Counted from the stretch's first letter, positions 24,149 to 32,622 are shown. The stretch: DNA of 62,137 nucleotides from an uncultured Planctomycetota bacterium (GCA_903901045.1 CAIUPP010000071.1:1-62137); one strand, 5' to 3'. Numbers and translations: made by a program. The notes: a model not told the origin generated them from the sequence alone.

Positions 24149-24979
24149 TCAAGCCGTCAGCCGTTTCCCCGTCGGGCAGAGGCTCAGGAGAACGCATTGG
24201 GGGCAGCTCGGGCGCTGGGCGTGGCAGGTGTCGCGCCCGTGGCGGATGAGGAGAATGTGCAGGGGGTAGGTGAGGTCGGGGGGGACGAGCTTCTGTAATG
24301 CTTCGTGCGCCTCTTCGGCGCTCATCTTTTCCGGGATGATCCCCAGCCGGCGCGTGACGCGGTGGATGTGCGTGTCCACCGGGAAGACCGGCATCCCGAA
24401 GCTGAACAGCAGCACGCAGGCGGCGGTTTTCGGGCCGACGCCGGGGATGGCCAGCAGGTAGTCGCGCGCGGCGGCGGTTTCCATCTTGCGAAGGAACTCC
24501 AGCGTATGCTCGCCGCGCGTCTCGCGAAGGCGGCGCAGAATCGACTGAATGCGCCGCGATTTGATGTTCGCCAGCCCCGCCACGCGCAGCGCCGCCGCGA
24601 CCTCCTGCCAGGGGGCCTTCTCCACCGCCGCCCAATCGGGGAAGGCGGCTTTCAGCCGGCGGAACCCCTCGCTGGAATTGCGGTCGTTGGTGTTTTGGGA
24701 GAGGATCGTCAGGATCAGTTCGTCCAGCGCCGTGCCATCGCGACGGCGGAGCGGAATGCCGTAGAGCTTGACGAGGCGGCGATATGCCTTGAGCAACTGG
24801 ACGCGGTTCTCGTTCTTGGATGAGGTAGAAACGAGCGATTTCGCGGGTTTGATAACCCGCGCTACACGCTTTGAAGCGGTGGAAACGAGCGATGTCGCGG
24901 GTTTGATAACCCGCGCTACACGTTTTGATGCGGGCTTGATGGCCCGCGCCGCAGGCTTTGCCTTATGGGCGTCAGCCAC
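24149..24979 (-). CDS. nth: endonuclease III-family DNA glycosylase with repeat-derived N-terminus
   Basis: 276 residues from GTG 24979 after AAGGAG. The glycosylase domain begins near residue 58: helix-hairpin-helix LLAIPGVGPKTAACVLLF with the catalytic Lys, FPVDTHIHRVTRRLG with the catalytic Asp, and the 4Fe-4S motif C-x6-C-x2-C-x5-C (CHAQRPSCPQC). It removes damaged pyrimidines and nicks the strand. The first ~55 residues are two 17-residue copies of SKRVARVIKPA plus a partial third, encoded by palindromic repeat DNA, and look like a recent basic extension. It overlaps larE by 8 nt. Confidence 0.9.
   Translation of the reverse strand: MADAHKAKPAARAIKPASKRVARVIKPATSLVSTASKRVARVIKPAKSLVSTSSKNENRVQLLKAYRRLVKLYGIPLRRRDGTALDELILTILSQNTNDRNSSEGFRRLKAAFPDWAAVEKAPWQEVAAALRVAGLANIKSRRIQSILRRLRETRGEHTLEFLRKMETAAARDYLLAIPGVGPKTAACVLLFSFGMPVFPVDTHIHRVTRRLGIIPEKMSAEEAHEALQKLVPPDLTYPLHILLIRHGRDTCHAQRPSCPQCVLLSLCPTGKRLTA
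24826..24960. repeat. 51-bp tandem palindromic repeats inside nth
   Basis: Two units (24826-24876 and 24878-24929) contain GCGGGTTTGATAACCCGC, a perfect stem with a short loop, followed by GCTACACG. A diverged third unit (24930-24960) keeps GCGGGCTTGATGGCCCGC. A related single copy lies between genes at 35319-35340. The unit length keeps the nth frame open. Confidence 0.8.
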
Positions 24980-25817
24980 CTTTGCGCTCCTTCGGAGTGA
25001 GCGTCTCGTTCATGCTTCCGGTGCGGTAGCCTTCGAGGTCGAGCGTGACGTAGGTGTAGCCGAGTTCCTTCAGCCGCCGGACGATCTGCTCGCGGAGGGC
25101 CGGATCCAGCGCGCGCGCGATGTCCCCCGGCGCCAGTTCGATGCGCGCCGTGTTGCCGTGATGGCGCACGCGCAGTTGCTTCAGCCCGAGCGTGCGCAGG
25201 AACGCCTCCGCCTCCCCCACGCGCGCCACTGCCTCGGGCGTGATCGTCTCGCCATAGGGGAAGCGCGAGGAGAGGCAGGCGTAGGATGGCTTGTCCCAGG
25301 TCGGCAGGCCGAGGTGGCGGGAGATGGCGCGTATCTCTTCCTTCGTCAGCCCCGCCTCCTTCAAGGGGCTGAGGACGCTGAGTTCCGCGGCGGCGCGCAT
25401 GCCGGGGCGGAAATCGCCCGTGTCATCGGCGTTCGCGCCGTCGAGCAGATGCTTCAACCCCATTTCGTCCGCCACATGCCTCAATTTGCCGAAGAGCTCC
25501 TTTTTGCAGTGGTAGCAGCGGTCGGGGGGATTGTGCCGGAATGCGGGGAGGGTGAGCTCCCGGGTCTGGACCGTCACGTGCCGAATGCCGATCCGAGCGG
25601 CGAGCGCGACCGCCTCTTCGTATTCGAATTGCGGATAGGTTTCTGACCGCGCCGTGACCGCCGCGACGCGCTCTCCCAATTCCTCCTGCGCCAGGCGGGC
25701 CAGGAGGGTGCTGTCCACGCCGCCGCTGAACGCCACGAGCGCGGAGCCGAGCGCACGCAGGCGCTCGCGCAGTTGGGCCAGCTTGCGGGTCTGCTCCAAG
25801 GTCAGGGAATTGCTCAA
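24972..25817 (-). CDS. larE: LarE-type ATP-dependent sulfur transferase
   Basis: 281 residues from TTG 25817, 5 nt after GAGGTG; ATG 25859 would add 14 residues. Adenylating PP-loop SGGVDSTLLARLA, then TARSETYPQFEYEEA, DRCYHCKKELF, LDGANADDTGDFRPGMRAA, and PSYACLSSRFPYG with the cysteine that LarE sacrifices as sulfur donor. LarE thiolates the pyridinium dicarboxylate made by LarB, giving the nickel-pincer cofactor of lactate racemase-type enzymes. LarB, LarC and LarA are not in the window. C-x-x-C residues (CYHC) may indicate the cluster-dependent LarE class. Confidence 0.9.
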   Translation of the reverse strand: MSNSLTLEQTRKLAQLRERLRALGSALVAFSGGVDSTLLARLAQEELGERVAAVTARSETYPQFEYEEAVALAARIGIRHVTVQTRELTLPAFRHNPPDRCYHCKKELFGKLRHVADEMGLKHLLDGANADDTGDFRPGMRAAAELSVLSPLKEAGLTKEEIRAISRHLGLPTWDKPSYACLSSRFPYGETITPEAVARVGEAEAFLRTLGLKQLRVRHHGNTARIELAPGDIARALDPALREQIVRRLKELGYTYVTLDLEGYRTGSMNETLTPKERKGG

Positions 25818-25879
25818 AGTCGCACCTCGATCGTGAATGGTGACGCCCGATTCTATCATCTCGGTTCGCGCGCGTCATC

Positions 25880-25928
25880 CTGGTGGAGCGCGCTGTCCCC
25901 AGCGCGCTGAGGATAGCGCGCTGCACCC
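25880..25928. repeat. TGGAGCGCGCTGTCC repeat upstream of rfbB
   Basis: GGTGGAGCGCGCTGTCCCCA and a following AGCGCGCTGAGGATAGCGCGCT form overlapping inverted words. Related blocks lie at 19601-19630 (before trpC) and 42580-42665 (before tsaE, with both arms). Here it fills the divergent gap between larE and rfbB, just upstream of the rfbB promoter. Confidence 0.65.
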
Positions 25929-25932
25929 CGCC

Positions 25933-25961
25933 TTGTTGCGTGCGCGCTGCGCCTGTATAAT
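25933..25961 (+). promoter_or_regulatory. promoter of rfbB-rfbD
   Basis: TTGTTG (25933-25938), a 17-bp spacer and a perfect TATAAT (25956-25961); expected start near 25968, 31 bp before the ATG. Confidence 0.65.
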
Positions 25962-25998
25962 CGTGCCAACTATGGTGGTCAACCAGGGAGAGCGCCGG

Positions 25999-27024
25999 AT
26001 GAGAACGGTACTTGTCGCAGGTGGTTGCGGGTTCATCGGAACGAACTTCGTCCTGCATTTGCTCCGCACTCGGCCCGAGCTGCGCGTGGTGAACCTCGAC
26101 AAACTCACCTACGCCGGCAACCTGGAGAACCTTGCGGAGGTGGAGGGGCATCCGAATTACCGTTTCGTCAAAGGGGACATCTGCGACGAAGCGCTGGTGG
26201 ACAAGCTGCTCGGCGAGGGGGTGGATGTTCTGGTGAATTTCGCCGCCGAGACGCACGTCGACCGAAGCATCAAGGACCCGGCGGAATTCATCCGAAGCAA
26301 TGTCGTGGGCGTCCAGACGCTGCTGGTCTGCGCCAGGAAGCGCAACGTCAGGCGCTTCATCCAGATCGGCACCGACGAGGTGTACGGCTCCCTGGGCCCT
26401 TCCGGGCGCTTCACCGAGGATTCCCCGCTCCAGCCGAACAACCCGTACTCCGCCAGCAAGGCCGCCGGCGACCTGCTGGTGCGCGCGTTCCACAAAACGC
26501 ACGGGATGGACGCGGTCATCACGCGCTGCACGAACAATTATGGCCCGTTCCAGTTCCCGGAGAAGGCGATCCCGGTCTTCGTCAGCAACGCGATGCAGGA
26601 CCGTCCGATCCCCGTCTACGGCGACGGCCTGCACGTGCGCGACTGGCTGTACGTCGAGGACCATTGCCGCGCCATCGAGTCGGCCATGGAACGCGGGCGC
26701 GCGGGCGAGGTGTACAACATCGGCGGCGGCAACGAGTTGCCGAACATCGAATTGGCCCGCCTGATCCTGCGCGAGTTGAAGAAGCCGGAGTCGCTGATTC
26801 AGTTCGTCACGGACCGTCCGGGCCACGACCGGCGCTACGCGCTGGATTCGGCGAAGATTCAGAAGGAATTGAACTGGCGTCCGCGGGTGACGCTGGCGGA
26901 GGGGATACCGCGCACCGTGCGCTGGTACCTCGAACATCAGGAGTGGCTGGGCAAGCTGCGCAGCGGCGACTACCTCGAATACTACCGCCGCCACTATCAT
27001 CAGACCCATGGACTGAAGGAATAG
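25999..27024 (+). CDS. rfbB: dTDP-glucose 4,6-dehydratase RfbB
   Basis: 341 residues from ATG 25999, 8 nt after GGGAG; the open frame upstream is non-coding repeat. Extended SDR enzyme: GGCGFIGTNFVLHLL NAD loop, NLDKLTYAGNLENL, FAAETHVDRSI, IGTDEVYGSLG, NPYSASKAAGDLLVRAF with the catalytic Tyr and Lys, TNNYGPFQFPEKAIP. It converts dTDP-glucose to dTDP-4-keto-6-deoxyglucose for dTDP-rhamnose. Followed after 3 bp by rfbD; rfbA and rfbC are not in the window. Confidence 0.95.
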   Translation: MRTVLVAGGCGFIGTNFVLHLLRTRPELRVVNLDKLTYAGNLENLAEVEGHPNYRFVKGDICDEALVDKLLGEGVDVLVNFAAETHVDRSIKDPAEFIRSNVVGVQTLLVCARKRNVRRFIQIGTDEVYGSLGPSGRFTEDSPLQPNNPYSASKAAGDLLVRAFHKTHGMDAVITRCTNNYGPFQFPEKAIPVFVSNAMQDRPIPVYGDGLHVRDWLYVEDHCRAIESAMERGRAGEVYNIGGGNELPNIELARLILRELKKPESLIQFVTDRPGHDRRYALDSAKIQKELNWRPRVTLAEGIPRTVRWYLEHQEWLGKLRSGDYLEYYRRHYHQTHGLKE

Positions 27025-27027
27025 GGG

Positions 27028-27903
27028 ATGCCTTCTTCGACCGCTTGCGCGCTGGTCCTGGGGTGCCGCGGGATGCTCGGGCGCGATTTGATGGAGGCGC
27101 TGGAGGCGCGCAGACTGTACGGCCAGATCATCGGCGGGGAACCGCCGGCGGTGGATATCACCGACCCCCGGAGCATCGAATCCTTCCTGGATGGGCGCAG
27201 GCCCGACGTTATCTTCAACTGCGCCGCCATCACCGACGTGGACGGCTGCGAGACGCAGCGCGAACGCGCCTTTGCCGTCAACGCGGAGGGTGCGGGGAAC
27301 GTGGCGGCCTGTGCGGCGGCGCTGGGGGCGAAGTGCATCCACGTCAGCACCGACTACGTCTTTGACGGGCGCAAGCGCGCGCCGTATGTCGAGGAGGACG
27401 CGCCCGCGCCTCTTTCCGTTTACGGGGAATCGAAACTGGCGGGGGAACGGTTGGTGGCTGCCCGCGGGAAGGGGTGGTGCATCGCGCGCACGAGCTGGCT
27501 TTACGGGCGGGGGCGCAAGAACTTTGTGGACGATATGGTGCTGCGGGCGAGGCAGAACGGGGAGCTATCGGTCGTCACGGACCTGGTCGGCTCGCCCACC
27601 TGGTCGCGCGACCTGGCGACGGCGCTCATCGCGCTGGCGCAGAGCCCCGCCCAGGGAATTTTCCATGCCGCCAATGCCGGCGGCTGCTCGCGGTTCGAGC
27701 AGGCGCAGTTCATGCTCAAGGTGGCCGGCGTGGAGGCGCGGCTGCGGCGGGCCCGTGCGCGCGCCTTCCCGCGCCCGGCGCGCGTGCCGGCGTATTGCGC
27801 GCTCGATTCGGGCAAGCTGGCGCGCGAGACCGGCTTCGTGATGCGTCCCTGGCAGGAGGCGCTGGAAATGTACCTTCACACGGAATCGCCCTCGCGAACT
27901 TGA
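27028..27903 (+). CDS. rfbD: dTDP-4-dehydrorhamnose reductase RfbD
   Basis: 291 residues. Last enzyme of dTDP-L-rhamnose synthesis. Motifs: LGCRGMLGRDLMEAL nucleotide loop, DITDPRSIESFL, VIFNCAAITDVDGCE, HVSTDYVFDGRK, PLSVYGESKLAGE with the catalytic Tyr/Lys and RTSWLYGRGRKNFVDDM. ATG at 27028 lies 3 bp after the rfbB stop. Rhamnose made here could decorate the envelope glycans whose transferases lie at 57-60 kb. Confidence 0.93.
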   Translation: MPSSTACALVLGCRGMLGRDLMEALEARRLYGQIIGGEPPAVDITDPRSIESFLDGRRPDVIFNCAAITDVDGCETQRERAFAVNAEGAGNVAACAAALGAKCIHVSTDYVFDGRKRAPYVEEDAPAPLSVYGESKLAGERLVAARGKGWCIARTSWLYGRGRKNFVDDMVLRARQNGELSVVTDLVGSPTWSRDLATALIALAQSPAQGIFHAANAGGCSRFEQAQFMLKVAGVEARLRRARARAFPRPARVPAYCALDSGKLARETGFVMRPWQEALEMYLHTESPSRT

Positions 27904-27940
27904 CCCGCGTTTCCAATGCGCTCATTCAACGGAGAAACTC

Positions 27941-28564
27941 ATGGATGCCGAGGAAAGTCCGTACTCGCGCAACGAGACGCTTGCAGCCATGCGCAACCGG
28001 CGCAGCATCCGCAATTTCACCGATCAGCCCGTGAGCGACGCGGATGTGGCGGCGATTCTTGAGGCGGCAAACCAGGCCCCCTCGGCGCACAACCAGCAGT
28101 CCTGGCGGTTCGTCGTCCTGCGCGGCCAGAAAAAACTGGAGTTGGCCAATCTGGTGACGGCGCGCGCGGCGGATTTTCCGCGCCCGTCGGCGGCGCTGTT
28201 GCGCATGGCGGCCCGCAGCATTGCCGGGGCCCCGCTGGTCATCGCGGTGGCGAATACGGGAGAATTGATCCGGCACGGCACGGAGCTTTTCGAAGCGGGC
28301 AAGGAGACGGCGCGCGATTTCTTCCGCACGATGGAAATCCAAAGCTCCGCCGCGGCGGTCGAGAACCTGCTGCTGGCCGCCACGTCGCTGAACCTGGCGA
28401 CCGTCTGGCTGGGGGTGCTCTATCTCGTGAAGGATGACGTGCTGAAGTTCCTCGGCGAGCCGCAAGGGGAGTTCATGGCGGTCGTGCCCGTGGGCTGCGC
28501 GGCCAAGACCCCGCAAGGGCCGCGCAAACGGCCCATCGGAACGGTGGTGCGGTATCTCGAATAG
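27941..28564 (+). CDS. nitroreductase-family flavoprotein
   Basis: 207 residues from ATG 27941 after GGAG. FMN-dependent fold: AMRNRRSIRNFTDQPVSD (the R-R-S-x-R-x-F FMN-phosphate motif), EAANQAPSAHNQQSWRFVV, and AVENLLLAATSLNLATVWLG. It could reduce nitro compounds, quinones or a specific metabolite using NAD(P)H. The substrate is unknown and the neighbours give no clue. It follows rfbD by 37 bp and may be co-transcribed. Confidence 0.88.
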   Translation: MDAEESPYSRNETLAAMRNRRSIRNFTDQPVSDADVAAILEAANQAPSAHNQQSWRFVVLRGQKKLELANLVTARAADFPRPSAALLRMAARSIAGAPLVIAVANTGELIRHGTELFEAGKETARDFFRTMEIQSSAAAVENLLLAATSLNLATVWLGVLYLVKDDVLKFLGEPQGEFMAVVPVGCAAKTPQGPRKRPIGTVVRYLE

Positions 28565-28595
28565 CGGAGAGGAAACGGCGGGCCAAAACCCGGTA

Positions 28596-28700
28596 GTGCA
28601 TTACTTACGCGCGGGTCGAGGTGGGGCCACAAAACTTTCCTTTGGAAAGTATTGTGGCCCCACCGGCCCGGCCTGCCAAGCGGGATGGTTTCAATAGAGC
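28596..28700 (-). repeat. ~105-bp hairpin element, copy A
   Basis: A central near-perfect hairpin with 20-bp arms (28621-28640 and 28644-28663, 19 of 20 pairs; GTGGGGCCACAAAACTTTCC) is flanked by unique-looking arms that recur in inverse orientation at 35218-35318, including GGCAGGCCGGGCCGGTG and TTGAAACCAT. Two full copies in opposite orientation around the secreted-protein block suggest a miniature mobile element. Confidence 0.75.
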
Positions 28701-28726
28701 AATATAGTACCCAAAGTCCGCCAGCC

Positions 28727-28756
28727 TTGACTCCCGGCTTGCGCGCGACCTAGAAT
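28727..28756 (+). promoter_or_regulatory. promoter of the zinc-ribbon/CBM9 genes
   Basis: TTGACT (28727-28732), an 18-bp spacer and TAGAAT (28751-28756); expected start near 28763, 36 bp before the next ATG. Confidence 0.55.
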
Positions 28757-28798
28757 TGAAGTGGAGATTGTTTCGCGACTTCAGATGAATGCGGCGAC

Positions 28799-29728
28799 AT
28801 GACCGAATCCGCGCAGAGATGTCCCAAGTGCCGAGTTGCGGCCCCTCCGGGGGCTTCCTTCTGCTCCTCCTGTGGCGCAGCGCTGGTTGCCGCGGCCCCG
28901 CCGGCGCCTCAGCCGGTGCGCGCCGTGCCCCCGGCTGAACGCGCGATACTGCGCGGCCCCTGCACCCTCCTCTTTGCGGGGGAAGAGGAACTGGATATCA
29001 GGCGCGTGGGCCATACGCTGGCCGAAAAGGCCGGGCGGCCGCTGTCGGATGTGACGCGCGATCTCCGCGCGTCCAAGGGGTTTCTGGCGCGCAGCCTGGA
29101 CGCGGCGGAGGCGGTGCGGCTGGCGGAGCAGCTTGAGGGGGAGTTGCTGGCCCCGGTGCTGGTCATACCCGACGCCGAAATCGTGCCGCTGCCGCCGGCA
29201 TTGCGGATGCGGCGCATCGCAATCAACTCCTCGGGCATTCGTTGCGACGCCTATTCCTGGGACAGCACCGAACCGCTGAAGCTCACCTGGGCGGAGCTCT
29301 TCCTCATCTCCTGCGCCAGGCTGGAGGTGCAGGAGGTGGTGGAGTCCCACGAGGAGGGGGGGGCGACCGATATGATCGGGCGGCGGCTGCCGAACCTGAT
29401 CACCACGACGCGGACCGAGTATGTGCTGGACATCGTCCTTCGCGACCCGTGGCGACGGCTGCGGCTGGACCAGAACACGGCGGCGTTCTCCCTGACGGAG
29501 TTGCGCCGGGACCGGGACCAGGCGCTGGGGACGCTGCACCGTTCGCTGATGCAACTGGAGCGCTATGCGGAAGGAGTGCCCAGCAACCGCGGGTTGATGC
29601 TGCTCGCCTCGGGCGCGCCGGAAGCGGTCTGCCAGTCCGTCACGTTTCAGAACAAGCGGGACTTCGATTCCTACACCCACTGGCTGATCCAACTGGTCCG
29701 CTTTGGCCGTTCCATCGCCGAGCAGTGA
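28799..29728 (+). CDS. zinc-ribbon protein of unknown function
   Basis: 309 residues. An N-terminal double C-x-x-C ribbon (Cys8/Cys11 and Cys22/Cys25, of the zinc-ribbon-2 type) and a Pro/Ala linker lead into residues 55-130, a region (LDIRRVGHTLAEKAGRPLSD, FLARSLDAAEAVRLAEQL) that by pattern may share the ClpS/L7-L12-like fold. Residues 130-309 look like a folded alpha/beta domain with no motif I recognise. No signal peptide or membrane helix, so cytosolic. It is 14 bp upstream of a secreted CBM9-like protein. Function unknown. Confidence 0.75.
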   Translation: MTESAQRCPKCRVAAPPGASFCSSCGAALVAAAPPAPQPVRAVPPAERAILRGPCTLLFAGEEELDIRRVGHTLAEKAGRPLSDVTRDLRASKGFLARSLDAAEAVRLAEQLEGELLAPVLVIPDAEIVPLPPALRMRRIAINSSGIRCDAYSWDSTEPLKLTWAELFLISCARLEVQEVVESHEEGGATDMIGRRLPNLITTTRTEYVLDIVLRDPWRRLRLDQNTAAFSLTELRRDRDQALGTLHRSLMQLERYAEGVPSNRGLMLLASGAPEAVCQSVTFQNKRDFDSYTHWLIQLVRFGRSIAEQ

Positions 29729-29742
29729 AAGGAAGCGCCGGC

Positions 29743-31077
29743 ATGCTGCAACCCTCGCGCGCGCTGTCGGCATTGGGGGCGGTGCTGCTGGGAGGATCGC
29801 TCGGCCTGGCCGCCGCGCCGTCGCTCTCCATCGAGTTTGCCCAGGAGCCGCCCCCCTCCGCGCTGCTGGTGAACCGGATGGCGCTGGCCGCGCGTCTGCC
29901 CAAGGCGCCGGCGATCGACGGACGCATCGAGGCGGACGCCTGGGCTCAGGCCACGACGCTTGCGCCGCTTTCCTGCATCGAGACGGAGGATCCCGCGCCG
30001 GTCGCCACGGTCGTGCGCGTGGGATGCACGGAGGATTACCTCTTCATCGCGCTCGACTGCGAGGAGCCGGATGCGGAGCGGATGGCCGGCCCTACCGAAA
30101 CGCCGCGCGACCAGCGCGTGTGGGCGGGGGACAGCGTGGAGTTTCTCTTCGATTCGGCGAACGACCGTCGCCGCCCGAAGGGGGTGGTGATCGGCCCGGC
30201 GGGGGGCCTGGCCGACTTCGAGGTCGTGCGGGATCAAAGGAACATGGATTGGGACAGCGGCGTCGTCGCCGCGGTCGCGCGCACCGAGCGGGGCTGGAGC
30301 GCGGAACTTGCGCTGCCGCGCAAACGCATTGACGACTCCGGGAATGGCGTCGTGGGGTTCAACGTCATTCGCCGGCGATTGGGGGCGCTCGGCGCGCCGT
30401 ACACCTGGAATCCCGCCGCGCCGCAGAATGTCGAGTCGGGGGAATGGATGGGGAGCCTGGCATTCGATACGCCCCCCATTGGCGTTCAGCAGGTGCGGAT
30501 CGGCTGGCCGCATGCGGGACGGAACCGGCTGCAACTGCGGTTGCGCAACGACACGGCTCGGGAACAGCACGTGAGGATCGGCTTGGCCACCCGGCCCGCC
30601 GGGGGCGCGGCGGACTTCAGCCGCTACAGGGTCGTGCTGCCGGCGTCGCAGACGGTGGAACTGGAGTTGAGCCACACCATCCGAGCCGGGGGGCCGCACG
30701 ATTTCGAGTTTCTGCTGATCGATGACGGGACGGGGCGGCGGATCACCTGGTTCGCGCGCCGGGAGGTGCCGGTGAATGAGAGCGCGGTGCGCCTGGAGGG
30801 GCCCTCTCCCGTGGCGGAGGGGCAGTTGGGGGTGGTGTTCCGGGTGATGCTTCCGTCCGACGATCTGCGCGGCGCGGTGGTGCGCGCCGCGGTGCGCGAA
30901 GCGGGGGGGCTTGTGGCGCTGGGGGAGGCCGTCAAGCCGCTGGACGGGCGGGTCGGACGCGTCCTCGTGACCGGCGATGTGACGGGGAAGGAACTAACCG
31001 TCACGATTGCGCGGAGGGATGAAATGCTCGGGCGCGGCGTGCTTCAGTTGAGTGCGCCCGCGGCGCCGGGGCCATAA
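29743..31077 (+). CDS. secreted CBM9-like carbohydrate-binding protein
   Basis: 444 residues from ATG 29743 after AAAGGAAG. A signal peptide (LSALGAVLLGGSLGLAAAPS) leads a CBM9-like domain, about residues 45-240: PAIDGRIEADAWAQATTLAP, EDYLFIALDCEEPD, VWAGDSVEFLFD, WSAELALPRKRI, GFNVIRRR. The rest (about 245-444) is beta-rich with no recognised motif. CBM9-like domains bind reducing ends of glycans or act as surface modules on sugar-degrading systems. The downstream PA14 protein and glycoside hydrolase fit a glycan-handling role. Ends in a shared terminator with the convergent porin. Confidence 0.83.
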   Translation: MLQPSRALSALGAVLLGGSLGLAAAPSLSIEFAQEPPPSALLVNRMALAARLPKAPAIDGRIEADAWAQATTLAPLSCIETEDPAPVATVVRVGCTEDYLFIALDCEEPDAERMAGPTETPRDQRVWAGDSVEFLFDSANDRRRPKGVVIGPAGGLADFEVVRDQRNMDWDSGVVAAVARTERGWSAELALPRKRIDDSGNGVVGFNVIRRRLGALGAPYTWNPAAPQNVESGEWMGSLAFDTPPIGVQQVRIGWPHAGRNRLQLRLRNDTAREQHVRIGLATRPAGGAADFSRYRVVLPASQTVELELSHTIRAGGPHDFEFLLIDDGTGRRITWFARREVPVNESAVRLEGPSPVAEGQLGVVFRVMLPSDDLRGAVVRAAVREAGGLVALGEAVKPLDGRVGRVLVTGDVTGKELTVTIARRDEMLGRGVLQLSAPAAPGP

Positions 31078-31081
31078 ACGA

Positions 31082-31114
31082 GAGAGGACGGCGAGCAGCG
31101 CTCGCCGTCCTCTC
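31082..31114. terminator. bidirectional hairpin terminator
   Basis: A perfect 14-bp stem (GAGAGGACGGCGAG against CTCGCCGTCCTCTC) with a 5-nt loop, placed 4 bp after the CBM9 gene and 29 bp after the convergent porin stop. No strong T-run follows on either strand, so it may act as an RNA-end protector as much as a classical terminator. Confidence 0.75.
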
Positions 31115-31143
31115 GAACTTCCTGCCCGCCGGGGCTCTCAGCG

Positions 31144-32622
31144 TTAGCGGCGGACGATCGGCTTGAACTCGTACGTAATTTCCCACCGCAGGAAGCAGGC
31201 ATCCTGCGCCTTGCTGCTGTAGTAGTTGCCGGGCTTCAGGAATTCCGCCCAGAGGTGACCGCTCAAACGGTCGGTGAACTTGTAGAACAGCTTGCCCGTG
31301 AAGAGATTTCCGCGGTTCAACCCATCGCCGAAGTTTCCGGTCGTGCCGAACTGGTGATGGTTGGCCAGCAGGTAGCTGTAGTCGAACATCAGGGTCATGC
31401 GCTTGGTCGGGAGGAACTTGATCCCGGTGCCCATGCGCCGGAGGTTGCTGTAGTTCGCCGCGAGCCCGCCTTCAGACTTGTAGCGGTTGGCGAAGATCTC
31501 GCTCCACTGCGGCCAGCGGCCCAATATGGGGTCCCATCCTTCGTACTGCTTGGTGGCGGGGTTGTCGCCGGAGAGGAATTCGTAGAATGCGCGCAGGCGC
31601 GGCTGCCAGGCGGCGTCGAAGGTGTAGCCCAAATCGCTGTTCAGACCCCAAGCGGCGCTATCCGATCCCTGCTCGCGGCCCCACTGACCGGCGGCTTCCA
31701 AGTAGTAGTCGAAGCGAGAGTCATTGGTGAACTTGCCCTGGCTCAAGGCGCCGACGGTGTGAACCGTGCGATCGCCCGGAATCTTGGACGAGTTCAGAGC
31801 CTTTTCCTCATTCTTGTAGATGTAGTAGAGGTTCACTTCGCGCGGCTTGAAGTAGTTGCTGATCAAGTACGCGCCGAAGAGTTGGGCGTTGTACTCGCTG
31901 GTGAGGCGGTGCTCGTCGTTGATCGGATCGACGCGCGGGTTGGCCTTGTTGTCGATGACGAACAGGTCGACCTTGGTGGCGGCGTCGAAGTAGAGGGTGG
32001 CTTTCACGGCGTCGTCGTAGATCGTGCGGCCACCGTCAGCGGGCGTGCCATCGCACATGACCCAGCCGCGGCCGTAGACGATGTCCTGGCGACCGACCCG
32101 GATGGCGAAGGGGAGGCCAGCCATGCGCTCCCAGTTGACATACAAGTTGTCCAGGACGACCTCGTTCCACTGCCGGGTATTGGCGACGCCATGCGTCCCT
32201 TCCTGGTAATAGCGGGGCTCATAGAGGCCGCGAATGTAGGTCGTCAGCCCGTTGGGCACTCCAAGGGAATCGTCCTTGAAGAAGGGGCCGAACTCACCCC
32301 AGAGGCGCGTGCGCCAGCGGATCACGTTCTTCGTGTCGTTGGAGGATCGGCTGAGGTCGTTGTTGTTCTTCTGATACTCCTCGCGGAGACGCGTATCGAA
32401 TCCCCAGTTGAACCACCAGACCGGCTGTGTGATCTGGTCGATCAAGTCCATCTCCGGCGCAGCGGGCGCCGAAACTGCCGCAGGCTGCTGGGCGGCAGGA
32501 GCCGCCGCAGTCGCCGCCGGGGCGGCGGGCGCTGCCGGAGTGGCCGCCACATCCGCGTGAGCGATTCCCCACGTCACCACAAGACCCAGAATCAAAGCCC
32601 AAACGCGCGATGGCTGCTTCAC
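31144..32622 (-). CDS. alginate-export-type outer-membrane beta-barrel (porin)
   Basis: 492 residues from GTG 32622, 8 nt after GGAGG; the ORF upstream of it is non-coding. A signal peptide (VKQPSRVWALILGLVVTWG) and an Ala/Pro-rich linker (to about residue 65) precede a barrel with alternating aromatic strands: WFNWGFDTRLREEYQKNN, VIRWRTRLWGEFGPFF, RVGRQDIVYGRGWVMCDG and RMTLMFDYSYLLANHHQFG. The pattern fits the AlgE-like alginate-export family, widespread as general porins in planctomycete-like bacteria. It ends in EFKPIVRR rather than a terminal Phe. Likely imports or exports anionic or sugar solutes. Confidence 0.85.
   Translation of the reverse strand: MKQPSRVWALILGLVVTWGIAHADVAATPAAPAAPAATAAAPAAQQPAAVSAPAAPEMDLIDQITQPVWWFNWGFDTRLREEYQKNNNDLSRSSNDTKNVIRWRTRLWGEFGPFFKDDSLGVPNGLTTYIRGLYEPRYYQEGTHGVANTRQWNEVVLDNLYVNWERMAGLPFAIRVGRQDIVYGRGWVMCDGTPADGGRTIYDDAVKATLYFDAATKVDLFVIDNKANPRVDPINDEHRLTSEYNAQLFGAYLISNYFKPREVNLYYIYKNEEKALNSSKIPGDRTVHTVGALSQGKFTNDSRFDYYLEAAGQWGREQGSDSAAWGLNSDLGYTFDAAWQPRLRAFYEFLSGDNPATKQYEGWDPILGRWPQWSEIFANRYKSEGGLAANYSNLRRMGTGIKFLPTKRMTLMFDYSYLLANHHQFGTTGNFGDGLNRGNLFTGKLFYKFTDRLSGHLWAEFLKPGNYYSSKAQDACFLRWEITYEFKPIVRR

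Noticed and set aside
25423-27342. 639-codon minus-strand frame opposite rfbB and rfbD
   Set aside because: It is antisense to two clear SDR genes, with no start signal and no family motif; the translated text is Arg/His/Gln-rich.
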